Positions 55,254 through 64,000 of a stretch of DNA of 64,000 nucleotides are shown here, piece by piece; position 1 is the stretch's first letter, and the number at the start of each line of letters is the position of its first letter. The DNA is from Phocaeicola dorei (GTDB lineage: Bacteria; Bacteroidota; Bacteroidia; Bacteroidales; Bacteroidaceae). The stretch spans positions 4,619,501-4,683,500 of the forward strand of contig NZ_CP046176.1 in the NCBI RefSeq assembly GCF_013009555.1, given 5' to 3'. The notes under the pieces were generated by a model. It saw only the letters and a list, made by a program, of their open reading frames with translations, had not been told where the DNA came from and did not search any database. Both the position numbers and the translations under genes were made by a program.

Positions 55254-58200
55254 TTAAAATTTAACGTTAACACCAAATGAATAAGTTCTTGTATTGGGAT
55301 GCACATCATTACGGGAATCTGTGCTCAGTTTCTCAGGATCATAATCATCCAAGGAAGTGAAAGTAAGCAAATTAGTTCCTGCCAAATAGAGTCTGAGACT
55401 CTGAACGCCCAACTTGGTCAAAAACTCTCTTTGTCTGAAAGTATATCCAATTTCCAAGTTCTTCAGGCGCAAATAATCTCCTTTTGTCAGCCAAAATGAA
55501 GAGTAGTTATTATTAATAGTTCCTCCCAAACGAGGCATGCTTCCATCCGGATTACTTTCAGACCATCTGTCCAACCAACGGCTAGTCTTGTTTCCGCCAT
55601 TGGAAATAGTAGTTTCATCCCAATTATAACGATATACGCCTGCAATGCCTTGCCAAAATGTATTAACATCAAAATCTTTATAAGAGAATCCCAAGTTAAA
55701 AGAATACTGCATTTTAGGGAACGGATTTCCGATAACAGTACGGTCAGCATCATTTATGTTGCCATTATTATCTATATCTTCATACATGATATCACCTAAT
55801 TGCGGTTCCTGGTTGTTTTGCAGAATCTTCTGTCCGTTCGCATTTACACGATCCAAATCTGCCTGGGTACGATAGATACCGATAGCTTTCAGCCCATAAT
55901 AAGAACCGATGGCTTCACCTTCACGATTGATGGTATTATTACTTATATCTTCCACCCCTTTCATATCAGTAATCTCATTTTTCACGCCTGAAAGTGAGAA
56001 ACCTGCCTGCCATGCCCAATCACCTTTTTGGTCGAAATAGTTAGCTGCCAATTCCCAACCACGGTTACGGACCTTTCCCGCATTCTGATAAGGAGCATCC
56101 AAAGATCCCAGGAAAATACCCGGCATAGCGAGTTTCATCAAAATATCCGAGGTATTTTTCTCATACCAGTCAAAAGTGACATTGATCTTTCCACCCCAAA
56201 AAGCAGCATCAAAACCAAAGTCTGTAATAGTAGTTGTTTCCCATTTAATGTTCTCATTAGGTATCTTGGCAGTCTTCATACCAATCTGTTTGCTATCACC
56301 AAAATAGTAACTACCACTAGCCGCCAATGTAGCCGCATAAGCATAGTTACCAATTTCCTGATTACCCAATTTACCCCAGCTACCACGCAATTTCAATGAG
56401 TGGAGGAACTTCACATTCTCCATAAATTTCTCATTTGTCATGATCCATGCACCCGAAAATGAAGGGAAGGTAGCATAACGATGTGCCTTGGGCATACGTG
56501 ACGAACCATCATGACGGACATTCATCTCTAACAGATAACGGCCTCCGTAATTATAGTTCAAGCGTCCGAAGAATGACTGCAAGGAACTTTCTTCCGCCGA
56601 TCCGGTCACATGATCATTCATAGTACCTCCATCCATTTCATAAATATTATCGGTAGCAAATCCCTGCTTGGACGCCTCATTCTTGTCCCAACGGGTAGCC
56701 TGGATAGAATGGCCTGCCAACAGATTGAACGAATGTTTTCCTACAGAAAAATCATAAGTCAGGATATTTTCATTAATATAAGTCGTTTCCAGATAATGAT
56801 AATCTGTCAGTTTATTGGTACCGACCGTGGTCAGCGCATTTCCTTCAGCATCGTATCTTACATTATTCTTCGGATTGAAAGTAGTCACATCATTCATATA
56901 ATATTTATAAGCCAGGCTTGAACGGAACTTCAATCCTTTCATGATATCAATCTCACCAAAGAATTTACCATCAAAACGATAATGCTTGTTATCCTTATAT
57001 CCCATATTCAAAGCTTCAATCGGATTTTTGAATACGGATTGGGAAATATTGGGATTTCCATCCAGGAATCCATAATGTCCGTTAGAATAGCGTACAGGAA
57101 CAGTAGGACGGGTAAACCAAGTAAGGTAGCGCATCAAACCTTCGCCGGTAACACTGGTCGTAGGCTCATCAATGTTCTGGCGGCTTCCCGAAAGATTCAA
57201 TCCTAATTTTACAATACCCAACTGCGCATCCAGATTAGAACGGAAATTGAAACGTTGGTTAGCTGTCTCACGCAAGATACCATCTTGCTGGAAATATTGA
57301 GTGGAAATCATGTAATGTACTGCCTTACTACCTCCATTCACTGACAAATGGTGTTGGTGCATAGCTGCCGTACGGAACATTTCCTTAGCCCAATTGGTAT
57401 TGGCAAAATGATCGGGATCTGATCCATTTTGCAATTTCTGTAACATATCATCCGTATATGCCTTGGAAGGCCAACATTCATTATACATCTTCGCCCACTC
57501 ATAAGAATTCACATAATCGGGCAACACGGTAGCCTCCTGCAAAGCGATGCTACCAGAATAAGTAATAGTAGGTTTCTGCTCACCGCCTCGTTTGGTAGTC
57601 ACCAAAATAACACCGTTTGCAGCACGCACACCATAGATAGAAGCCGAAGCCGCATCTTTCAATACAGAAACACTTTCAATATCATCAGCAGGAATTTCCG
57701 CAATCTGGCTCACCGAGCTTTCCACTCCGTCGATCAGGACCATCGGATCATTGTGTTCAAAAGTTCCCACACCACGGATACGGATTTCGGGACTGTCATG
57801 ACCGGCCTGGGCACCATTGTTGGTCAACATAACACCCGGCAAACGGCCCTGAAGCATATTGGCAGTATTAGCTACCGGCATAGAAGCTACATCCTTGAAA
57901 TTTACAGCAGCAACAGAACCCGTCAGATTTTCCTTCTTCTGCACACCATAACCGACTACTACCACTTCGTCAATCATTTCCGTATCTTCCTTCAGATTTA
58001 CATTCAGTATCATATTGTCTTTCGAAATATGAAATTCCTGATCGGAATATCCTATAAAAGAAATGACAATAGTAGAATTAGAAGCCACCGAGAGATTGAA
58101 ATTACCATCCAAGTCAGTTACCGTTCCATTGGTTGTTCCTTTTTCAACCACACTAGCACCGATGACCGGTTCGCCTGTGGCATCTTTTACAATACCGGAA

Positions 58201-58325
58201 ACTTTAAACTTGTCTGCTTGCAGACTGGAAGCGCTCACATTCATCGCAGGGATGAAGAAGCAGAAACACAGCAATAGGCTCAGTACCCGGAATGTACTGG
58301 TTTCTGTCAGAGTTTTCATGTTCAT
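55254..58325 (-). CDS. SusC-family TonB-dependent transporter of the right-hand PUL
   Basis: A 1023-residue SusC transporter. The signal peptide ends near MNVSASS, then a carboxypeptidase-regulatory-like domain (SGIVKDATGEPVIGASVVEK, about 43-62), a TonB-plug (DEVVVVGYGVQKKENLTGSV, SVLKDAASASIYGVRAANG) and a barrel ending YSFGVNVKF. It lacks the leader and crossover site of the left cassettes, so it is under ordinary promoter control: a TACTTTTG box lies at 58378-58385. The alternative start is the Met at 58319. The HTCS upstream on the same strand is its probable activator. Confidence 0.95.
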   Translation of the reverse strand: MNMKTLTETSTFRVLSLLLCFCFFIPAMNVSASSLQADKFKVSGIVKDATGEPVIGASVVEKGTTNGTVTDLDGNFNLSVASNSTIVISFIGYSDQEFHISKDNMILNVNLKEDTEMIDEVVVVGYGVQKKENLTGSVAAVNFKDVASMPVANTANMLQGRLPGVMLTNNGAQAGHDSPEIRIRGVGTFEHNDPMVLIDGVESSVSQIAEIPADDIESVSVLKDAASASIYGVRAANGVILVTTKRGGEQKPTITYSGSIALQEATVLPDYVNSYEWAKMYNECWPSKAYTDDMLQKLQNGSDPDHFANTNWAKEMFRTAAMHQHHLSVNGGSKAVHYMISTQYFQQDGILRETANQRFNFRSNLDAQLGIVKLGLNLSGSRQNIDEPTTSVTGEGLMRYLTWFTRPTVPVRYSNGHYGFLDGNPNISQSVFKNPIEALNMGYKDNKHYRFDGKFFGEIDIMKGLKFRSSLAYKYYMNDVTTFNPKNNVRYDAEGNALTTVGTNKLTDYHYLETTYINENILTYDFSVGKHSFNLLAGHSIQATRWDKNEASKQGFATDNIYEMDGGTMNDHVTGSAEESSLQSFFGRLNYNYGGRYLLEMNVRHDGSSRMPKAHRYATFPSFSGAWIMTNEKFMENVKFLHSLKLRGSWGKLGNQEIGNYAYAATLAASGSYYFGDSKQIGMKTAKIPNENIKWETTTITDFGFDAAFWGGKINVTFDWYEKNTSDILMKLAMPGIFLGSLDAPYQNAGKVRNRGWELAANYFDQKGDWAWQAGFSLSGVKNEITDMKGVEDISNNTINREGEAIGSYYGLKAIGIYRTQADLDRVNANGQKILQNNQEPQLGDIMYEDIDNNGNINDADRTVIGNPFPKMQYSFNLGFSYKDFDVNTFWQGIAGVYRYNWDETTISNGGNKTSRWLDRWSESNPDGSMPRLGGTINNNYSSFWLTKGDYLRLKNLEIGYTFRQREFLTKLGVQSLRLYLAGTNLLTFTSLDDYDPEKLSTDSRNDVHPNTRTYSFGVNVKF

Positions 58326-58377
58326 AATACTTTTTTTAAAGGTCTAACAAATAAAGATAATTCGTTTTATTTGCCAG

Positions 58378-58385
58378 CAAAAGTA
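58378..58385 (-). promoter_or_regulatory. Promoter -7 box (TACTTTTG) of the right-hand PUL
   Basis: The minus strand reads TACTTTTG, matching TAnnTTTG, about 53 bp before the susC start. It lies in the 140-bp gap after the HTCS stop. Confidence 0.55.
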
Positions 58386-58465
58386 AGAGGAACAGAAAAG
58401 AAACAGGAAGAATTATTACCGGAAAAAGGCTGTTTATTCCCTATAGAGCCTATTTCCGGTAATAA

Positions 58466-61400
58466 TCAGCCATCATACTTCATCATATACTCTGTAGGAG
58501 AAAGTCCGAATTTCTTCTTAAAGCAGGAACTGAAATATTTAGGGTCGTTGAAACCTACAGCATACGCCAAATCGGCTATACGGATTTTCTTTTTCTCGTC
58601 TATCAGCCGACAAGCCGCTTGCAAACGGACATTGCTGATAAATGCAGAGGGAGTAAGTCCGGTCAACAGTTTCAATTTATCTGCTAGTGTAGTCCGGGCC
58701 ATACCCATCTCCGCCATAAACTGTGCATGTTCAAAATCACAATCACTCAAATGGGCATTCACACAATCCACCGCTTTCCGAATGAAAGCTTCGTCCATCG
58801 AGGTGTAATTTAATTCTTTGGCTTCAAAAACCAACTGCTTACGGAAATCCACCCCCATACGTTTACGCCGTTTCAACAAGTTATCTATCTTGGCAAACAA
58901 GACAGAGAGGCGGAGCGGTTTACAGATATAACCATCGGCCCCAGACTCATACCCTTCCACACGGTCTTCATCACTAGTCTTGGCCGTTAACAAAATCAAT
59001 GGAATATGGCAGGTCTCAAATTGAGTCTTCACCCGGCGGCACAATTCCATACCGTCCATTTCGGGCATCATAACATCAGAAACAATTAAATCCACTTCCT
59101 GTTTGGCAAGTATCTCCAAAGCTTCCGTTCCATTGGCGGCCTTCAGAATATGGTATTTGCCATGCAACAGACGAACCATCAAAGCCAATAATTCCTCATT
59201 ATCCTCCACCAACAAAATAGTCGATGCTGCCGGTTTCTCTTCCAACATATCAATCTCCGAAACATTCTCCATTTCATCTGCCGATAAAATAGCATAGTCC
59301 ACATTTTCGGTATTCTCGTCTACCTCATCCTCATCAAAAGCCTCACGTCTTATAGGAATTTCAACCACAAAAGTATTCCCTTCCTCCTTATCGCTAAATA
59401 CTTGTATCGTTCCATGATGCAACAATACCAAGTCTTTAGTCAGTGACAAACCGATGCCCGTCCCTATGGTATGGAATTTGCGATACTCCCCTTCATAAAA
59501 TCTCTCGAACATATGATCCAACTTCTCTTTTGGAATCAACTCGCCGGGATTGTTCACACTCAATTTAAAAGTTCCCCTTTCCTCATCATGAGCCTGTGAC
59601 ACCACAATAGTTCCTCCTTCAGGAGTATATTTAGCGGCATTGGAAAGCAGATTGTACACCACTTTATCCAATTTATCCACATCAAAATATCCCGAATATT
59701 CTTCAGACAAATCAAATTGTATGGACAATTTCTGCTTTTTAACCAAAGGTGCGAAAGCCGACACTGATTTTTTCAAGAACATACTGACATTTCCATGCGA
59801 GACTTTCAGCCGCAACTTGCCATTCTCCACTTTTCTGAACTCTAAGATCTGCTGAATCAACCGGATTAACCGCACAGTATTATCAGCTATCACAGGACAA
59901 ACCGACGAACTTGCCGGTACTTCTTGTTTCAGTTCATCCACCGAAGCCGATATAATAGAAAGCGGAGTCAGCAACTCATGAGTGATATTGGTAAAGAACT
60001 GTAATTTAGCATGATTGATTTCCTCCATTTTCTGCCGCTCTATCTTCCCCATCTCTATGGCCTGTTTCATCCGGATACGGTTTCTGACAATCCGATAAGT
60101 ATACCATGCCAATGAAACGAACAACAAGACATAAAGGCAATAAGCCCACCACGATAACCAAGGCGGCGGAAGAATAGTTATACGCAGACATTTCATATCC
60201 GGAGACCAGATTCCATTCTGATTGGCTCCCTTTACACAAAAAGTATAAGTACCTGCCGGAAGATTGTTATAATAGGCAAACCGACGTCCAGCCTCAACGG
60301 ACAACCATTCCTTGTCATATCCCTCCAACCGATATAAATAACGGTTCAACTCAGGATTGATATAGTTCAATATTGAAAAATCAAGACTGAAATTATTCTC
60401 CCGGTATCCTAATACAATTTTATCAATAAAATCAATAGCCCTGTTTGCAACAATCCCCTTTCTGATGGAAAGAGGGTAGGTACGTACCGATACATTATGT
60501 ACCTTTATATCTGTAATCACTACCGGAGAATAAGCAGTATCCTGAACAATTTTATCAGGATAAAAGCTGTTCAATCCACGGAATCCTCCGAAGATAAGTT
60601 TCCCATCCGCCCCCTTGAAGCAAGAATTCCGGTTAAACATGTGGTCTTGCAAACCATCATCTACCGTGTAAGTATGTATTTTCGGTGCAGCACCATCCAA
60701 AGGGATATCAATGTGATACATTTCCGCATTGGTAGTAAGCCATAAAGTATGCTCATCATCCTCCAGCATGCTGAAAACAACATCTCCATTCCGGAAATAA
60801 TCATTCAAGACTGAAACAAAACGATCATTCTTCCGGTCATACAAATCGAGTCCATTACCATTCGACCCCACCCATACTCTATTGTATCCATCCACACAAA
60901 CACTCATCGCCCCGATAGTGGATAATGTACCATCCGAAGGCGTATAAAACTTAACCTTATATGTTTCTCCGGATGTATCTATCCGCCATACCCCTTCATT
61001 GCTAGTCGCTATCCAGATAAAACCATCTTGATCTTCCGCCATTTTGAAAATAGAAATTTGGGGCAATGCCTGATTTGTCAAAGTCACCAGTTCATTCAAA
61101 GAATGAAGCCTTTGTTCCGTATCCAAAATAAACACTCCCGAACGTGTCCCCAACCACAGATTCCCTTTCGAATCCTCCAACAAAGAATAAATACAAATAT
61201 CACTCAGTTCCGGGTTGGTTACGGTATTTACCACGTGTGCTTTCCCGGCTTTGACGTTATAGAACCACACACCGTCATCCCAAGTGGCAAAACACAATTC
61301 ATTTGTCCTTTTACGATAAATAATATCATTGACCGTCGATGTATATCCCATATTCTTCAATACAGGATGAGAGCGGTAAGGAACAATGGTATGCTGTTCC

Positions 61401-62563
61401 ATATCATAAAAAACCAGACCGAATCCCATGATTCCCATCCACAGATTCCCATTATCCTCCTGATAGACACTGCGGACAGAGCTGGTAGGGCAATGCTCAC
61501 GCAAAGCCTCCAAAGAATCATAATTAAACCGGAACTTATTTGTATTTACAGTACAAACACCTCCCCCCAACATACCCAGCCACATCAGCCCGTCTTTACT
61601 GCACAACAGAGAATTCACTTCATTAAAAGGTAAATCTCCTTGAAGGTTACCCGGAACAATATTGGTAAAATTCCCGTCCCCCGATTCATCTTCCAAAATA
61701 CTGACTCCACTGCGTGAACCGATCCAGAGCTTTCCGGAATTTTTATCCTGAGCAATGGCGTAGATAATATTATCCAACAGAGAATGAGAATTTCCCTTGA
61801 TGTTCCGGAATGTTTTAAATGAGAAATGTTCCGGATCATACGGATTAATGAGTTTCACCAATCCATACCGCCAGGTACCGATCCAAATATTCCCGGCTTC
61901 ATCCTGAAATATGACATGCGCCGAATTACCAGGGTTAATCCCCTCGTAAGTATAATACAATTCCTCTTGAGGATTATAACGCAGCAACCCCTGTTCCCAA
62001 GTACCAATCCATATTTGTCCTTCCCTGTCTTCGATAACGGACTTTATGTCCATGTTCTTTTCACAATCGAAAGTACGTCCTCCGGCTTTCCTGCGAAACA
62101 ACCCTTTGTTGCTTCCCACCCATAAGTCCCCGTTGCTTGCATAAAGAATACTCTCCACATTGCTTACCTGTAACAAAGGACTGATTATTTTTTCTATCTC
62201 ATCCGTTTCCTTATGCAATACATATAATCCATTGTGCGTACCTATCCACAAATTATTCTCCTTGTCTTCGGCCACCATGTTCACAAAACTATCAATAGAA
62301 CGTCCATGATTCACTCCATCGGGTTTATATACCACAATAGAATACCCATCATAGCGCAAAAGGCCATTGTAAGTCGATATCCATATATACCCCTGGCTAT
62401 CCTGAAATAATTTCCGGACTTCATTGGTCGGAAAATTCACCGAAGTGGAAATAGATTTAAAATGATAGGTATTGACCTTGTTATCAGCCCAAAGCCAAAC
62501 GGGAAAACACAAAAGATATATTACTCCAAGAATATATTCACAGTTACGGTGTGCAAAGTGCAT
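58466..62563 (-). CDS. Hybrid two-component system regulator (HTCS)
   Basis: A 1365-residue one-protein sensor and activator. After a signal peptide (MHFAHRNCEYILGVIYLLCF) come about twelve beta-propeller repeats (IWISTYNGLLRYDG, LWIGTHNGLYVL, LWLGTRSGVFIL) and a Y_Y_Y domain (about 690-790). A membrane segment (about 805-825), a histidine kinase (FFTNITHELLTPLS, His near 861; ATP lid GTGIGLSL), a receiver (ILLVEDNEELLAL, phospho-acceptor Asp in SDVMMPEMDG near 1161) and a C-terminal AraC helix-turn-helix (IADLAYAVGFNDPKYFSSCF) follow. The start at 62563 is chosen because the upstream ATG at 62626 lies on the likely promoter (AATATTTG) and spoils the signal peptide. It senses a periplasmic glycan and should activate the susC/susD/beta-helix genes downstream. 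Confidence 0.95.
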   Translation of the reverse strand: MHFAHRNCEYILGVIYLLCFPVWLWADNKVNTYHFKSISTSVNFPTNEVRKLFQDSQGYIWISTYNGLLRYDGYSIVVYKPDGVNHGRSIDSFVNMVAEDKENNLWIGTHNGLYVLHKETDEIEKIISPLLQVSNVESILYASNGDLWVGSNKGLFRRKAGGRTFDCEKNMDIKSVIEDREGQIWIGTWEQGLLRYNPQEELYYTYEGINPGNSAHVIFQDEAGNIWIGTWRYGLVKLINPYDPEHFSFKTFRNIKGNSHSLLDNIIYAIAQDKNSGKLWIGSRSGVSILEDESGDGNFTNIVPGNLQGDLPFNEVNSLLCSKDGLMWLGMLGGGVCTVNTNKFRFNYDSLEALREHCPTSSVRSVYQEDNGNLWMGIMGFGLVFYDMEQHTIVPYRSHPVLKNMGYTSTVNDIIYRKRTNELCFATWDDGVWFYNVKAGKAHVVNTVTNPELSDICIYSLLEDSKGNLWLGTRSGVFILDTEQRLHSLNELVTLTNQALPQISIFKMAEDQDGFIWIATSNEGVWRIDTSGETYKVKFYTPSDGTLSTIGAMSVCVDGYNRVWVGSNGNGLDLYDRKNDRFVSVLNDYFRNGDVVFSMLEDDEHTLWLTTNAEMYHIDIPLDGAAPKIHTYTVDDGLQDHMFNRNSCFKGADGKLIFGGFRGLNSFYPDKIVQDTAYSPVVITDIKVHNVSVRTYPLSIRKGIVANRAIDFIDKIVLGYRENNFSLDFSILNYINPELNRYLYRLEGYDKEWLSVEAGRRFAYYNNLPAGTYTFCVKGANQNGIWSPDMKCLRITILPPPWLSWWAYCLYVLLFVSLAWYTYRIVRNRIRMKQAIEMGKIERQKMEEINHAKLQFFTNITHELLTPLSIISASVDELKQEVPASSSVCPVIADNTVRLIRLIQQILEFRKVENGKLRLKVSHGNVSMFLKKSVSAFAPLVKKQKLSIQFDLSEEYSGYFDVDKLDKVVYNLLSNAAKYTPEGGTIVVSQAHDEERGTFKLSVNNPGELIPKEKLDHMFERFYEGEYRKFHTIGTGIGLSLTKDLVLLHHGTIQVFSDKEEGNTFVVEIPIRREAFDEDEVDENTENVDYAILSADEMENVSEIDMLEEKPAASTILLVEDNEELLALMVRLLHGKYHILKAANGTEALEILAKQEVDLIVSDVMMPEMDGMELCRRVKTQFETCHIPLILLTAKTSDEDRVEGYESGADGYICKPLRLSVLFAKIDNLLKRRKRMGVDFRKQLVFEAKELNYTSMDEAFIRKAVDCVNAHLSDCDFEHAQFMAEMGMARTTLADKLKLLTGLTPSAFISNVRLQAACRLIDEKKKIRIADLAYAVGFNDPKYFSSCFKKKFGLSPTEYMMKYDG

Positions 62564-62731
62564 AGATTCAACTTTAAGATTTGATGCAATATTCGCAAAA
62601 AAAAGCATTTTAAGCAAATATTCCATAAGATTTGTTCTAAATTTCCCTCATCCGCATACATAAGAAACTAAAATTATACCTCCAGAAACACTTAGGACAA
62701 AAAGGTTAGAGGCAGTTAAGATAAAAAATTG

Positions 62732-62739
62732 TATATTTG
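62732..62739 (+). promoter_or_regulatory. Promoter -7 box (TATATTTG) of the AraC-family gene
   Basis: TATATTTG matches TAnnTTTG, 35 bp before the AraC-family ATG, in the 211-bp gap between divergent genes. Confidence 0.55.
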
Positions 62740-62774
62740 CCGATAAGTGTGACCTAATTTTAAAACAGAGAAAC

Positions 62775-63695
62775 ATGCATTACAACGACCAAGGCGCTGA
62801 TTTTAAATACCTAATTGTCAATGAACGTGACAAGCGTTTCGGCTTGTCGGTGACTACCGTCGGATTCCAGGCCATCAGGGCCGGGAGCGTTTATCCACCA
62901 CGCAACCACCCGGACGCTTATTATTTCACGGCCCAGAAAGGACGTGTGCTGCATGAATATCAGTTGGTATACATTACTAAAGGACGGGGAACTTTCGCCA
63001 GCGATACTACTCCGTCTGTCGACATATCTAAAGGACAGATACTTTTCCTGTTTCCCGGACAGTGGCATACCTACGCGCCGCTGCAAAAAACAGGATGGAA
63101 CGAATATTACATCGGTTTTGAAGGTCCGATTATAGACAATCTGGTAAAAAACAGCTTTATTTCAAAAGAAAACCAGATTTTGGATATCGGTATCAATGAA
63201 GAACTGGCCAGTCTTTTTGCCCGTGCACTGGAAGTAGCGGAAGCAGACAAGACCGCAGCGCAACAATATTTGTCCGGCATTGTTTTACACATTATGGGAG
63301 CCGTACTTGCTATCTCGCAGAACAAACGCTATGAGGTGGACAATGCGGCACAAAAAATAGAAAGTGCCAAAATCATCATGCACGAAAATGTGTACAAGGA
63401 TATAGATCCGGAAGAACTGGCACTGAAATTAGGTATCAGTTATTCCTGGTTCCGCAAAGTATTCAAAGAATACACCGGCTATGCGCCTGCCAAGTATTTC
63501 CAAGAGCTGAAACTGCGCAAAGCGAAACAATTATTGATTGAAAGTTCCATGTCAGTGAAAGAGATATGCTATGAATTGAATTATACCTCTACTGAACACT
63601 TTTTCTCGGTATTTAAAAAACGTACCAACTTCACCCCTACCGAATATCGTAACTTCGGACGGGGAGGAAAAGAAAAAGAGAATGAAAACGAATAA
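62775..63695 (+). CDS. AraC-family transcriptional regulator
   Basis: A 306-residue regulator. The N-terminal cupin-like ligand domain (about 40-135) includes YQLVYITKGRGTFAS and ISKGQILFLFPGQWHTYAPL; the C-terminal double helix-turn-helix includes DPEELALKLGISYSWFRKVF and SVKEICYELNYTSTEHFFSV followed by FKKRTNFTPTEYRN. It is divergent from the HTCS and probably responds to a sugar. Its target could be the PUL or genes to the right; its 3' end nearly touches the lytic transglycosylase gene. Confidence 0.92.
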   Translation: MHYNDQGADFKYLIVNERDKRFGLSVTTVGFQAIRAGSVYPPRNHPDAYYFTAQKGRVLHEYQLVYITKGRGTFASDTTPSVDISKGQILFLFPGQWHTYAPLQKTGWNEYYIGFEGPIIDNLVKNSFISKENQILDIGINEELASLFARALEVAEADKTAAQQYLSGIVLHIMGAVLAISQNKRYEVDNAAQKIESAKIIMHENVYKDIDPEELALKLGISYSWFRKVFKEYTGYAPAKYFQELKLRKAKQLLIESSMSVKEICYELNYTSTEHFFSVFKKRTNFTPTEYRNFGRGGKEKENENE

Positions 63696-63702
63696 AGGAA
63701 AA

Positions 63703-64000
63703 ATGAGAAAAATAACCATCAATCTGGCTGCTGTGGCAGCCTTTTGCATTGTAGTCGCCTCACCCGCCTTAGTGAGCAGCAGTTGTGCTACTCCCCAAAC
63801 GGAACAGGAAGATACCACTATCATACAAGAAGATTTAGGTATTACGGCATTGAAATACAGTAGTCCCAAAGTTCCCTCCAGCATTGAATTTTGTGGTAAA
63901 GTGATTGACTTGAGCCGCTTTGACCGCCACGAGCGTATGGACCGTGAATTATTGGCATTCACCTATATGCACAGTACTTCCCTGCAAATGCTGAAAAAAG
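63703..64000 (+). CDS. Probable lytic transglycosylase (partial, runs off right edge)
   Basis: The first ~99 residues of a secreted protein with a signal peptide (MRKITINLAAVAAFCIVVAS, then a possible lipobox SSSC). The part after it, SSIEFCGKVIDLSRFDRHER and MDRELLAFTYMHSTSLQMLK, matches the segment that precedes the catalytic SLT domain in Bacteroides MltD-like transglycosylases; the domain itself is outside the window. An upstream in-frame ATG at 63682 overlaps the AraC-family gene by 14 bp; 63703 gives the better signal peptide. Confidence 0.7.
   Translation, partial: MRKITINLAAVAAFCIVVASPALVSSSCATPQTEQEDTTIIQEDLGITALKYSSPKVPSSIEFCGKVIDLSRFDRHERMDRELLAFTYMHSTSLQMLKK

Noticed and set aside
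58466..62626. Upstream ATG at 62626 for the HTCS
   Set aside because: It overlaps the likely -7 box and moves the signal peptide inside the chain.
1..64000. Site-specific recombinase, insertion sequence, CRISPR array, tRNA or rRNA gene
   Set aside because: No protein with tyrosine or serine recombinase or transposase motifs, no repeat-spacer pattern and no RNA gene was recognised by eye.

Overview
The window comes from a gut Bacteroidales genome, most likely Phocaeicola (the P. vulgatus/dorei group) or a close Bacteroides. The evidence is the many SusC/SusD pairs, a hybrid two-component sensor, TAnnTTTG-type promoter boxes, an HU/VirE-like gene pair, the kinase-isomerase-permease-aldolase rhamnose operon, and starts without strong Shine-Dalgarno sequences. 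The genus is inferred from gene content. No tRNA, rRNA, CRISPR array or intact insertion sequence was seen.

Left region (1-31.8 kb): five SusC transporter genes, here called C1 to C5, share an almost identical 5' end. C1 and C2 face left; C3, C4 and C5 face right. Each has the 15-bp near-palindrome AGTTCTGAAGGAACT 49-51 bp before its start codon, and the site orientation follows the gene. Four of the five (C2-C5) are followed by a visible SusD gene. Only C2 has a good TAnnTTTG promoter directly upstream of the site. C1, C3, C4 and C5 instead carry a paired GTAGAAA box about 182 bp before the ATG. The layout is what is expected of a multi-way promoter-inversion switch: recombination between a left-facing and a right-facing site would move the single promoter to another susC/susD pair. 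Between C2 and C3, inside the smallest such segment, lie a PNGase F-like N-glycan amidase, an HU-like protein with a C-terminal helix-turn-helix, and a VirE-like ATPase preceded by tandem 22-bp repeats. An AAA/DUF4143-type ATPase and a truncated second ATPase sit between cassettes. An ~80-bp inverted repeat lies outside the SusD2 and SusD5 ends.

Middle region (31.9-46 kb): housekeeping genes, mostly on the minus strand. They are a small secreted protein, an acyl-CoA synthetase with an XRE-cupin regulator, a Nim-like flavoprotein, a DUF1893 protein, a NapH/NapG-like iron-sulfur fusion followed by an iron-sulfur aldo/keto reductase, a phosphodiesterase-type hydrolase, proC, and the arginine genes argR, GNAT, argG, argC, argD.

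Right region (46-64 kb): the L-rhamnose operon (rhaB, rhaA, rhaT, rhaD) faces right. After it come a DUF4251 protein and a polysaccharide utilisation locus on the minus strand: hybrid two-component sensor, SusC, SusD and a parallel beta-helix lipoprotein. An AraC-type regulator and the start of a likely lytic transglycosylase close the window. The rhamnose genes next to a beta-helix PUL suggest, but do not prove, use of a rhamnose-containing glycan.
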